A stretch of DNA of 64,000 nt. Source: Flavobacterium defluvii. GTDB lineage: Bacteria > Bacteroidota > Bacteroidia > Flavobacteriales > Flavobacteriaceae. Below are positions 35,809 through 43,463 of this stretch, piece after piece; within the stretch, counting starts at the first letter, position 1, and every line of letters begins with the position of its first letter. The notes beneath the pieces were generated by a model. The model had not been told where the DNA came from. It ran no database searches and was given only the letters and a program-made list of their open reading frames with translations. The stretch is from NCBI RefSeq assembly GCF_900129555.1, contig NZ_FQWC01000002.1:1-64000 (forward strand). The letters run 5' to 3'. Made by a program: the position numbers and the translations under genes.

Positions 35809-36588
35809 TTAGTTTAATCGTAATCTGACATAGACATGTTTGATGCCTTTTTTATCAGATTCTCTTTCGTCGATTTCGAGAATATCGGTCAATGATTTCA
35901 ACATGGGTGTAAGCTTAGAATAGCCATAATTCCTTGGGTCAAATTCTGGTTTTTTCTTTACAATCAAATTTCCGACATCGCCAAGAAACGCCCAGCCGTC
36001 GTCATCCTCAATATCTTCAATAGTAGCTTCAATAAGTTCAATAGTTTGTTTATCGACTTTATGAAGTGCTTTTTCAGCAGGTTTTTCGATTGGTTTTTTG
36101 TCTGCTGCGGTTACTTTTGGTTTTTTCTTTTTCTGCGTTGCTCCATCCAAAACCTCAATATAAATAAACCTGTCGCAGGCAACAATAAAAGAGCTTGGGG
36201 TTTTCTTTTCACCAATACCAATTACTTTCATGCCAGATTCCCGTAAACGAATCGCTAAACGGGTAAAATCGCTATCGCTCGAAACAATACAAAAACCATC
36301 TAATTTTCCTGAGTAAAGCAAATCCATAGCATCGATAATCAAAGCAGAATCTGAAGAGTTTTTCCCAACTGTGTAACTATATTGCTGAATGGGTGTTATC
36401 GCATGTTCCAGCAAAACTCCCTTCCAGCCATTGGCATTTGGTTTTGTCCAGTCGGCATAAATACGCTTGGTTGTTGGGGTTCCAAGTTTTGCAATTTCTT
36501 CCATCATACCTTTTACATTGCTATACGGCACGTTATCGGCATCAATAAGAACAGCCAATTTTAAATCTTTTATGTTGTTTAAAGGCAT
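35809..36588 (-). CDS. NYN-domain ribonuclease-like protein with OST-HTH/LOTUS domain
   Basis: A 259-residue protein. Residues 8-150 form a NYN (PIN-like) nuclease domain with acidic residues in AVLIDADNVPY, NSSDSALIIDAMDLL and CIVSSDSDFTRLA, the expected metal-binding Asp set. A Lys-rich linker (KKKKPKVTAADKK) leads to a C-terminal OST-HTH/LOTUS winged-helix domain (GWAFLGDVGNLIVKKKPEFDPRNYGYSKLTPML), which binds RNA or protein partners. It probably cleaves or binds RNA; the target is unknown. A -7 box lies about 30 nt upstream. Confidence 0.9.
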   Translation of the reverse strand: MPLNNIKDLKLAVLIDADNVPYSNVKGMMEEIAKLGTPTTKRIYADWTKPNANGWKGVLLEHAITPIQQYSYTVGKNSSDSALIIDAMDLLYSGKLDGFCIVSSDSDFTRLAIRLRESGMKVIGIGEKKTPSSFIVACDRFIYIEVLDGATQKKKKPKVTAADKKPIEKPAEKALHKVDKQTIELIEATIEDIEDDDGWAFLGDVGNLIVKKKPEFDPRNYGYSKLTPMLKSLTDILEIDERESDKKGIKHVYVRLRLN

Positions 36589-36616
36589 TTTTAAGATATT
36601 AGAAATTATGTACTTT

Positions 36617-36624
36617 CAAAGTTA
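36617..36624 (-). promoter_or_regulatory. Putative -7 promoter box of the NYN gene
   Basis: TAACTTTG on the minus strand, matching TAnnTTTG, 28 nt before the ATG at 36588. Confidence 0.5.
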
Positions 36625-37024
36625 AAATAAAATTCGTTTTTGTGAGAATTTGTTAATCAATAAGTGTTTTTAATGCTCTTAATTATTATCATTATAAATA
36701 ATATATGCGAACAAATTTGTTTGTAAAATAGATGAATTTATTGTTTTAAATATTTAATGCAAATAGCTGACTGCCGAAAACTAATTCTTAAAAACTTATA
36801 CCGTTAGTTTTAATAAACATAAAATATGCCTTTGTATTTACGTAGTTTAAATATAATATATTACCTACAAATAAAGCATTTTGTTAAACTAATGTATATT
36901 CTTTTTTAAAACTTAAAGTGTTTAAATTCAAAACTTTAATATGGTGTAAAGTTTTTGTAAATTAATATTTAGATATTTTTTTAATAAAAACAAAAGCCCA
37001 ACTCTATTTTAGAATAATAATCAT

Positions 37025-37032
37025 TATTTTTG
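37025..37032 (+). promoter_or_regulatory. Putative -7 promoter box of the oxoamine synthase gene
   Basis: TATTTTTG matches TAnnTTTG, 39 nt before the ATG at 37072. No standard -33 TTG. Confidence 0.5.
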
Positions 37033-37071
37033 CGACCTGTATAAATAAAATTATTACTTCAAAATATATTT

Positions 37072-38331
37072 ATGGTAAAAGATTTATTCGAAAGAATTCA
37101 GGACAATAAGGGACCTTTAGGAAAATGGGCTTCTCAGGCAGAAGGTTATTACGTTTTCCCAAAGTTAGAAGGAGAGTTGGGTCCGAGAATGACATTTCAT
37201 GGAAAAAATATCCTAAACTGGAGTTTAAATGATTATTTAGGTTTAGCTAATCATCCAGAAGTTCGTAAAGCAGATACAGATGCGGCAGCTCAATTTGGTG
37301 CAGCGTATCCGATGGGAGCTCGTATGATGTCTGGACACACAACTTACCACGAACAATTAGAAAATGAATTAGCTTCTTTCGTTATGAAAGAATCAGCTTA
37401 TTTGTTAAATTTTGGTTATCAGGGAATGGTATCTATTATTGATGCTTTGGTTACTAAAAATGATATTATTGTTTACGATGTAGATTCTCATGCATGTATA
37501 ATTGACGGTGTTCGTCTGCACATGGGAAAACGTTTTACTTACAAGCACAATGATCTTGAAAGTATGGAAAAAAACCTGCAGCGTGCTACTAAAATGGCCG
37601 AAGAAACAGGCGGAGGTATTTTATTTATTACCGAAGGTGTTTTTGGAATGCGAGGACAGCAGGGAAAATTAAAAGAAATCGCAGCATTAAAGAAAAAATA
37701 TAATTTCCGTTTATTAGTAGATGATGCACACGGTTTTGGTACACTTGGTAAAACTGGTGCCGGAGCAGGTGAGGAGCAGGGAGTTCAGGATGATATTGAT
37801 GTTTACTTCTCTACTTTTGCAAAATCTATGGCAAATATTGGAGCTTTTGTGGCTGCAGATAAAACAGTTATTGATTACTTAAAATACAATTTACGCTCTC
37901 AAATGTTTGCAAAAGCATTACCAATGATCCAAACAATTGGTTCATTGAAACGTTTAGAGTTACTGCGTAATTCATCTTCAATAAAGGATAAACTTTGGGA
38001 AAATGTAAATGCTCTTCAAAGTGGTTTAAAAGAAAAAGGATTTAATATTGGAGATACAAATACTTGTATTACTCCGGTTTATTTAGAAGGAAGTATTCCT
38101 GAAGCGATGGTAATGGTAAACGATTTAAGAGAAAACTACGGTATTTTCCTTTCTATTGTTGTTTATCCTGTTATTCCAAAAGGAATTATTTTGTTAAGAA
38201 TGATTCCAACAGCTTCTCATACATTAGAAGATATCAATGAAACCTTAACTGCTTTTGAAGCTATTCGCGAGAAATTAGTTAACGGAACTTATAAAGAAAT
38301 TGCAGAACGTACTACAGTAGATGTTTCGTAA
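37072..38331 (+). CDS. PLP-dependent alpha-oxoamine synthase, candidate long-chain-base synthase (cysteate or serine acyltransferase)
   Basis: A 419-residue fold-type I PLP enzyme of the BioF/Kbl/serine palmitoyltransferase family. Active-site residues are present: VDSHACIIDG (His stacking on PLP), VDDAHGFG (Asp217, His220) and the Schiff-base Lys251 in TFAKSMANIG. These enzymes condense an amino acid with an acyl thioester and release CO2. The N-terminus (YYVFPKLEGELGPRMTFHGK) and C-terminus resemble serine palmitoyltransferases rather than BioF or Kbl. F. johnsoniae has a cysteate-fatty acyl transferase of this family that makes capnine, the base of sulfonolipids needed for efficient gliding. 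From gene order and sequence, this may be the same enzyme, but substrate choice cannot be read by eye. Confidence 0.88.
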   Translation: MVKDLFERIQDNKGPLGKWASQAEGYYVFPKLEGELGPRMTFHGKNILNWSLNDYLGLANHPEVRKADTDAAAQFGAAYPMGARMMSGHTTYHEQLENELASFVMKESAYLLNFGYQGMVSIIDALVTKNDIIVYDVDSHACIIDGVRLHMGKRFTYKHNDLESMEKNLQRATKMAEETGGGILFITEGVFGMRGQQGKLKEIAALKKKYNFRLLVDDAHGFGTLGKTGAGAGEEQGVQDDIDVYFSTFAKSMANIGAFVAADKTVIDYLKYNLRSQMFAKALPMIQTIGSLKRLELLRNSSSIKDKLWENVNALQSGLKEKGFNIGDTNTCITPVYLEGSIPEAMVMVNDLRENYGIFLSIVVYPVIPKGIILLRMIPTASHTLEDINETLTAFEAIREKLVNGTYKEIAERTTVDVS

Positions 38332-38370
38332 TTACTTATAAAATAAATTTCCTTAAGTGGAAATTATGTA

Positions 38371-38405
38371 AAAAAATCCATTTGTTATACGAATGGATTT
38401 TTTTT
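38371..38405 (+). terminator. Terminator after the oxoamine synthase gene
   Basis: AAAAAATCCATT pairs with AATGGATTTTTT around a 9-nt loop, then more T's. The stem word ATCCATT is the same as in the terminator at 38957-38990. Confidence 0.88.
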
Positions 38406-38451
38406 ATTTAAGGTAACTTTATTTCATAATCACAAAATAAAAAACAGCATT

Positions 38452-38937
38452 ATGAAAAAAGTATTAACAATATCGACCCTTATTCTGACGGTTCTCGTTT
38501 CTTGTAAAAAAGAAACCACTACAACAGAACCGGTACAAATTACACCAAGTCCGCCAAAAGAAGCTGAAATTGTAGAGCCGGCAGGAGATCAATGTTATGC
38601 ATGGAGATCAAACGGAAGCGTTATCGAAATGAGTTTTAATGTAAACTCTCATCAGGAAGTAAACGGAAAATTAAGCTACAATTTAGTAGGGAAAGATAAA
38701 AATGAAGGAACTCTTATTGGTAATATGAAAGGTGATACTCTTGTTGCCGATTATACTTTTATGTCTGAAGGAGTTTCATCGGTAAGAGAGGTTGTTTTTC
38801 TACAAAAAGACGGAACTTTTATTGAAGGATATGGAGATATTGTTCAAGCCAATGATAAGGTTTCATTTAAAGATAAAACAAAACTAAAATTTGATCAGAA
38901 AAATGCGCTGACCAAAATAGATTGCAAAGTGGAGTAA
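38452..38937 (+). CDS. Small lipoprotein, unknown function
   Basis: A 161-residue lipoprotein with lipobox VLVSC at residues 14-18 and a Thr/Glu/Pro-rich linker (KKETTTTEPVQITPSPPKEAE). A beta-rich domain follows (CYAWRSNGSVIEMSFNVN, GKLSYNLVGKDKNEGTLIGNMKGDTLVADYTF), ending with a Cys near the C-terminus (KIDCKVE) that may pair with the Cys in QCYAW. It resembles small NlpE-like or lipocalin-like barrels, but I do not assign a family. It is flanked on both sides by terminators with near-identical stems. Confidence 0.75.
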   Translation: MKKVLTISTLILTVLVSCKKETTTTEPVQITPSPPKEAEIVEPAGDQCYAWRSNGSVIEMSFNVNSHQEVNGKLSYNLVGKDKNEGTLIGNMKGDTLVADYTFMSEGVSSVREVVFLQKDGTFIEGYGDIVQANDKVSFKDKTKLKFDQKNALTKIDCKVE

Positions 38938-38956
38938 TGAATTGTTATTAATGAAG

Positions 38957-38990
38957 AAATCCATTCGTTTTGGGGGCGAATGGATTTTTT
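38957..38990 (+). terminator. Terminator after the small lipoprotein gene
   Basis: AAATCCATTCG pairs perfectly (11 bp) with CGAATGGATTT around a G-rich loop, followed by T's. It nearly repeats the stem of the terminator upstream of the same gene. Confidence 0.85.
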
Positions 38991-39002
38991 GTATTAAAGA
39001 AT

Positions 39003-39239
39003 TTACTTTTGATTCTTAATCGTATTGATATAATCGCTGGAATTTCTATTCCAATAACATTTTGCACACCGTTGATTTACAAAGATATGTTCGCGATTTT
39101 TGCACCCATATAAAATATGACTGCATTCAGGGCATAAATTTTCCATACTTGAGATTTCTTTGTAAAATTCACTATTACACTCATCACATAATTTTATGGT
39201 ATATTTTTTATCTTCATTATGAAAATTGAGAACTGCCAC
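39003..39239 (-). CDS. Small zinc-ribbon-like protein
   Basis: A 78-residue protein with Cys pairs in LCDECN, LCPECS and RCAKCYW plus a further GC, enough for one or two zinc-binding ribbons. No signal peptide or membrane segment. The start appears to be GTG at 39239, since no ATG lies upstream before an in-frame stop; an internal ATG would remove the first Cys pair. It begins 7 bp after the stop of the GNAT-like gene on the same strand, so it is probably the second gene of that transcript. Function unknown. Confidence 0.6.
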   Translation of the reverse strand: MAVLNFHNEDKKYTIKLCDECNSEFYKEISSMENLCPECSHILYGCKNREHIFVNQRCAKCYWNRNSSDYINTIKNQK

Positions 39240-39246
39240 TGAAAAC

Positions 39247-40365
39247 TTATAAATACTTCAAATAAGTTTTTCTCTGGCAATGAATAGTGGGATCAAAGTT
39301 TTTCCAAAGTAAATGAATGGCATTGTTTTCTAATAATTCTGGAGTTCGAATGCAGTTTTGAATTCCTTTTTCAGAAAATGTTTTATAGTATTCATCAAAA
39401 ATAATGGCAGTTACACCTTTATTTTGATATTCCGGATGAACGCCAATTAAATAAAATACGACATCTTTACTTTTTCTTTTTGCTTTTAGAAGATGAATAA
39501 AACCAAATGGAAAAAGTTTTCCCTTTGCTTTTTGTAAAGCCTGAGCAAAACTTGGCATTACAATACTAAACGCTACGAGATTATCATCTTTATCTACGAT
39601 AAATTTGATGTATTCGGGATTTATAAAACTTATGTATTTCTTTTTAAAATACTCTTTTTGTACATCCGAAATGGCTACAAAAGAAGCTAATTTAGCATAG
39701 GTTTCATTAAACAAATCAAACATTTTGTCTACATGAGGCATAATGTCTTTTGTTTTGCTGAAATTGAGTGCTTTTAATTCGTAACGTTTTTTAATCAAAG
39801 CCTGCGCTTTTTGGAAAAATTCCGGTTTAACGTTCGAAAAAGGAAAAATACTTTCGATATACTGTTTTTCAACCTCAAAACCAAGCTGCTCTAAGTGAGT
39901 TACATAATAAGGATGGTTGTACCATGTAATCATAGTTCCAAGCTGATCATAACCTTCGGTTAGAACACCAACTTTGTCTAAATTAGAAAATCCCATTGGA
40001 CCTTCGACATGTTCCAGATTATGTTTTTGGCCTAATTCATATACTTTTTCAAGAAGCGCTTTTGAAACTTCAATATCATCAATAGCATCAAACCACCCAA
40101 AACGAACTTTTCTTTTATGCTGGTTATTAACTTCTGCCCAGTTTATAATAGCTGTAATTCGTCCAACAATTTTATTGTCTTTATAAGCTAAATAGAAATA
40201 AGCTTCAGCATTGTCAAAAGCCGGATTTTTAGTTTTATCAAACGATTCGAGTTCGTCGGCAATAATAGGAGGAACCCAATATGGATTATCCTTATAAAGT
40301 GAGAACGGAAATTTTATGTATTCGGTAAGTTCTTTTTTAGTTTTAGCTTCTTTGATTGTAATCAT
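39247..40365 (-). CDS. GNAT-fold acyltransferase-like protein
   Basis: A 372-residue protein. The N-terminal half has YIKFPFSLYKDNPYWVPP and AYFYLAYKDNKIVGRITAIIN, the first GNAT strands. The C-terminal half has FYLIGVHPEYQNKGVTAIIFDEYY, an acyl-CoA-binding motif A with Q-x-x-G, then a typical ending WKNFDP...KTYLKYL. In Bacteroidota such proteins are often labelled 'GTP cyclohydrolase' without any visible basis. Bacterial ceramide synthases are also GNAT-type N-acyltransferases of about this size. With the oxoamine synthase only about 2 kb away, a role in acylating a long-chain base is possible, but this is inference. Confidence 0.75.
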   Translation of the reverse strand: MITIKEAKTKKELTEYIKFPFSLYKDNPYWVPPIIADELESFDKTKNPAFDNAEAYFYLAYKDNKIVGRITAIINWAEVNNQHKRKVRFGWFDAIDDIEVSKALLEKVYELGQKHNLEHVEGPMGFSNLDKVGVLTEGYDQLGTMITWYNHPYYVTHLEQLGFEVEKQYIESIFPFSNVKPEFFQKAQALIKKRYELKALNFSKTKDIMPHVDKMFDLFNETYAKLASFVAISDVQKEYFKKKYISFINPEYIKFIVDKDDNLVAFSIVMPSFAQALQKAKGKLFPFGFIHLLKAKRKSKDVVFYLIGVHPEYQNKGVTAIIFDEYYKTFSEKGIQNCIRTPELLENNAIHLLWKNFDPTIHCQRKTYLKYL

Positions 40366-40454
40366 TTAAGATTTTATTTGTTGAGTTTTTGTTATTTATA
40401 TTTAAGAACGAATATAGTTATCTTTAATTGAACAAAAAAGATTTGTATAAAAAT

Positions 40455-40472
40455 AGCCCAATTGAATGGGCT
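40455..40472 (-). terminator. Weak terminator for the 40484-41029 gene
   Basis: AGCCCA pairs with TGGGCT (6 bp) and, on the minus strand, is followed by ATTTTTAT just after the stop codon at 40484. Confidence 0.6.
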
Positions 40473-40483
40473 TTCTTTATTAT

Positions 40484-41029
40484 TTATTTAAACGTGTATC
40501 CAATTCTAAGATGTAAATCTGCAGCTGTTTCAAACTGTTTTTCGTCAATATAATACTTGTAACCAATTCCAATTCCTGCTTCATAGTTAAAATTACTATT
40601 TCCTATATTTCTTCTTATTCCCCATTTTGGTATAAACGCTATTTGATTAGATACATATGTATTATCTGTATTTGAAATCACAAACAAATCTGGGTGATAT
40701 TTAATTGCTAATGTTAAAAAGTTAGCACTATTATTGCTTCCTTTATTTTGTAAAATTCGTTTATTTATATTGTAATACCATCTTGGTTCTAAAGTAATAA
40801 CAGGAGCCAACGCATATTTTGTATCACAATCTGAGCAACCTCTAAGCCCTGCATCTAAACCAATTTCACTTCTTAAACTGATTTGGTTTGATAAACGAAG
40901 TTCATTATTTACCCAAACTCCTAAAAAGCCAGTTTGGATATTAAATATTGATTTTTCTACTCCGCTGTTTTGAGAATAGTTAATTTGAATGATTAAGCAA
41001 AACAGAAAAATAAAAATTGATTGTTTCAT
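40484..41029 (-). CDS. Exported outer-membrane beta-barrel-like protein
   Basis: A 181-residue protein. The signal peptide ends INYSQ (about residue 20). The mature part has alternating amphipathic strands (GFLGVWVNNELRLSNQISLRSEIG, LEPRWYYNINKR, FLTLAIKYHPDLF, YEAGIGIGYKYY) and ends with a strand LRIGYTFK terminating in Phe-Lys. This is the pattern of small outer-membrane barrels of the OmpA/OmpW type. I do not assign a family. It is the last gene of a three-gene minus-strand group, 14 bp after the neighbouring lipoprotein. Confidence 0.68.
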   Translation of the reverse strand: MKQSIFIFLFCLIIQINYSQNSGVEKSIFNIQTGFLGVWVNNELRLSNQISLRSEIGLDAGLRGCSDCDTKYALAPVITLEPRWYYNINKRILQNKGSNNSANFLTLAIKYHPDLFVISNTDNTYVSNQIAFIPKWGIRRNIGNSNFNYEAGIGIGYKYYIDEKQFETAADLHLRIGYTFK

Positions 41030-41043
41030 AGAAGTGAATTTTA

Positions 41044-41637
41044 TTAAATTGACTTTTTATTTATATCCCTTATTAATTTTTTATAAGCTCCTAAAATTAG
41101 ACCATCTGTGGTTTTAGCTATATAAAAGTCTTGAGAATTTTTTGATATTTCGACAGAACCTTTTATTGTTTTTGAATAAATTATTTCAGAATTATTCAAA
41201 TCATATATTTCAATCTCAATTTCAACTTCATTTTTATAACTTTCCTTTAAACTATTTGTTACAGTAAAATCAATAACTCCAATTTCATCTTTAAGAACTT
41301 TAGCTTTTAAGTTTATAAAATAATCAAAATCATTTCCAAGTTTTAAATTCTTTAGTTCAGTTAAATTTGGATTAAACGGAATGTTTTTTGGTAATAGAAG
41401 TCCCTTAGTTACTGGAGCATAGTTTAAATTCGTTCTTATTAGCTTATCAAAGTCATTTATTGCAAGTTTAGTTAATTTGTCATTAATTTTATAAGGAGAA
41501 TCAATACCGTTTAATAACCATTTTCCGCTGCTGAAATCTATTCCAGTTTGCATTTTTTGATCTTGAAAAGTATATGATGGAAATGCGCAAGATGTTAACT
41601 GTAAAGAGAGCAGCAGAATTAAGGCGTTTTTTTTCAT
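41044..41637 (-). CDS. Lipoprotein, unknown function
   Basis: A 197-residue lipoprotein with lipobox LTSC at residues 14-17. The mature part has KLGNDFDYFINLKAKVLKD, EVEIEIEIYDLNNSEIIYSKTIKGSVEI and a final helical KTTDGLILGAYKKLIRDI. The strand pattern recalls small periplasmic assembly proteins such as the LptE or CsgG-like fold, but this is a guess at fold level only. It is the middle gene of a three-gene group, with a 49-bp gap upstream and 14 bp downstream. Confidence 0.68.
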   Translation of the reverse strand: MKKNALILLLSLQLTSCAFPSYTFQDQKMQTGIDFSSGKWLLNGIDSPYKINDKLTKLAINDFDKLIRTNLNYAPVTKGLLLPKNIPFNPNLTELKNLKLGNDFDYFINLKAKVLKDEIGVIDFTVTNSLKESYKNEVEIEIEIYDLNNSEIIYSKTIKGSVEISKNSQDFYIAKTTDGLILGAYKKLIRDINKKSI

Positions 41638-41686
41638 TTAATTTATTGCAATAGTTTAATTTATATGAATTAAAAATTTAATAAAA

Positions 41687-43372
41687 TTAGTCAATACCTA
41701 CACTAAACTTACTTCCATGCCAACTTGTCCCTTTTCTTGCGGCGCCAATAATTTTTACTCTAAAGTTTTTTGGTCTGGCTAAAACAGATCCTTCTCCTCC
41801 TGTAATTTTCCAAGGTCCACCTCCAGAAGATTTAGCATTGAATCTAATTTCAGCTCCCCAATCAAATGTTTTTTCTCTAACTCCAATATTTAAACCTTGA
41901 TCTACAACAGATTTTTGGATAAGGATTTTACCATTTTCAGGAAATTTAGCACCAAAAGTTCTATTTGCAGGAGGTGTGTACGAACTGTTTTGCGCTTGTT
42001 GTATTATACTTTTAGCTTCATTATAGGCATAGTTATAAAAATGCTCATTTAATTTTTTAGCATTCAAATTTGAATTTATTTCATTTTGAATTAAATTATC
42101 TAATGAATTTAATCCTGTTCCAAACCATTCAAATGACAATCCCTGGCCTGTATTTTGAAAAATCTGAGGTAAAGAAGAATGATTTAAATCAGTAAATGTA
42201 AATCCATATGCTCCTCCGACAGTAATTGTATTTGGACCATATGTTAATTTTTTATCTTCATAATAAAATTCCTTAATCTGCGCATTGTTATTAATTTCAG
42301 AATTCCCTAATAATTTGTCAACATCATATTCAAATTGAGCAGCTTCGACTACCAGTCTAATTTCATCTGTTGCTTCTACACGCCAAAAACCAGTCCATCC
42401 TTTAAATTGATGAACGCATTTAACCCCCATATGGTAAACAAGAAAATAGTTATAGTTAAAGGCTTTTGTTTTTACTCGTCTTTTACTTTCGTATTGATCT
42501 ATACATACATCATTATCTCCAAATAAATTGCCAAATAAGCCACTTTTAGGGTCACAGCTGCTTAAATTGCTTAAAAATGAATAATAGTTTGGATCGTTAG
42601 CCACTGCTGATCCCGCAACCGGACTACTATATGTAGAACTGGAAGTATTAGATTGATAATTTGATGGTCTGTAATATACAATTTTTCCTGCTCCTATTGG
42701 AGTTGGATAGTTTTCAGGAAGTAAAAGAGTTACATCTACTCTAACTTGAAGTTCAGTTTCTATAAAAGGATCACTAGAAATACTTTCAGAGCCTAAATAA
42801 TCTTCAAGAGTAGTATATTCTGTTTCGTCAACAATGAACAAACCTACATCAGTATATTTATATATATCTTCACCAATTTGTATCTCTCCATCAATATTCA
42901 AGAAACCTGCAAAAGTATCATCTCCAATAAAATCTACTGGTCCAAGCGGATCATCAAAAACAGGTGGTTCAGTAGGTGCAGTTGTAACTTCGCCTGCATT
43001 TTTTGAGGTTCTGTCTCTAGGTCTTTCTAAGTTTAATTTTTCTTTATAAAGGTTGAAAATTATTTCTTCGTTTTTTTCAGTAACAATTGGTCTTAAAGAA
43101 AGAAAGCCCTTGTTATAAAGTGGTATCAATAAGTCATTTAATTTATCTTCTGATAAGTTGACATATTCATTATATAACTGTGCAAAGGATTCTTTTGAAG
43201 GAAAATGAAGTCTACCATTTTTTACCTCAAATTCGCTTTTTTGACTTTGACTTTTATTACCTAAATCGTATTTTTCATTTTCACACGAAAAAAGAAGAAA
43301 CACTGCAAGAAGTGTAAATGATTTGAAAAATAAGTTTGACTTTTTGAAATTAATTGAGTAAAATTGCATCAT
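41687..43372 (-). CDS. Large lipoprotein, unknown function
   Basis: A 561-residue lipoprotein. Lipobox LLFSC lies at about residues 26-30 after an unusually long n-region (MMQFYSINFKKSNLFFKSF). After a helical segment (FAQLYNEYVNLSEDKLNDLLIPLYNKGFLSL) comes a Pro/Asp-rich linker (TTAPTEPPVFDDPLGPVDF), then a long beta-rich domain with a Cys pair (SSCDPKSG, DNDVCIDQY). The Gly- and Lys-rich end is TSWHGSKFSVGID. I do not recognise the family. It is the first gene of the group with 41044 and 40484, and a perfect palindrome lies 50 bp upstream. Confidence 0.68.
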   Translation of the reverse strand: MMQFYSINFKKSNLFFKSFTLLAVFLLFSCENEKYDLGNKSQSQKSEFEVKNGRLHFPSKESFAQLYNEYVNLSEDKLNDLLIPLYNKGFLSLRPIVTEKNEEIIFNLYKEKLNLERPRDRTSKNAGEVTTAPTEPPVFDDPLGPVDFIGDDTFAGFLNIDGEIQIGEDIYKYTDVGLFIVDETEYTTLEDYLGSESISSDPFIETELQVRVDVTLLLPENYPTPIGAGKIVYYRPSNYQSNTSSSTYSSPVAGSAVANDPNYYSFLSNLSSCDPKSGLFGNLFGDNDVCIDQYESKRRVKTKAFNYNYFLVYHMGVKCVHQFKGWTGFWRVEATDEIRLVVEAAQFEYDVDKLLGNSEINNNAQIKEFYYEDKKLTYGPNTITVGGAYGFTFTDLNHSSLPQIFQNTGQGLSFEWFGTGLNSLDNLIQNEINSNLNAKKLNEHFYNYAYNEAKSIIQQAQNSSYTPPANRTFGAKFPENGKILIQKSVVDQGLNIGVREKTFDWGAEIRFNAKSSGGGPWKITGGEGSVLARPKNFRVKIIGAARKGTSWHGSKFSVGID

Positions 43373-43421
43373 ACTTGAAATTTTTTGTTAAAAATGTGAA
43401 TTTCAAATATAAGATTTTTTC

Positions 43422-43457
43422 TATACGAAAAAACTTTATCTTATGTTTTTTCGTATA
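43422..43457. promoter_or_regulatory. Perfect 13-bp inverted repeat, possible operator
   Basis: TATACGAAAAAAC (43422-43434) and GTTTTTTCGTATA (43445-43457) are perfect inverted copies separated by 10 nt. It lies between the stop of the barrel gene at 43464 and the start of the lipoprotein gene at 43372. The T tract sits inside the stem rather than after it, which is unlike a standard terminator and more like an operator or a repeat. Confidence 0.55.
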
Positions 43458-43463
43458 AATCTT

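Larger units (their letters stand above)
36589..37071. other. 483-bp non-coding region between divergent genes
   Basis: Very AT-rich, with no ORF, tRNA or strong hairpin. A minus-strand -7 box (CAAAGTTA on the plus strand, 36617-36624) serves the NYN gene, and TATTTTTG at 37025-37032 serves the oxoamine synthase gene. The roughly 400 bp between them is unexplained and could hold an upstream activating region or a small RNA. Confidence 0.6.

Noticed and set aside
36589-37071. tRNA or CRISPR array in the longest gap
   Set aside because: No cloverleaf, no CCA-type end and no regularly spaced repeats can be seen.
39247-40365. GTP cyclohydrolase
   Set aside because: The common label does not fit. 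The sequence shows a GNAT-type acyl-CoA-binding motif and no cyclohydrolase zinc or active-site residues.
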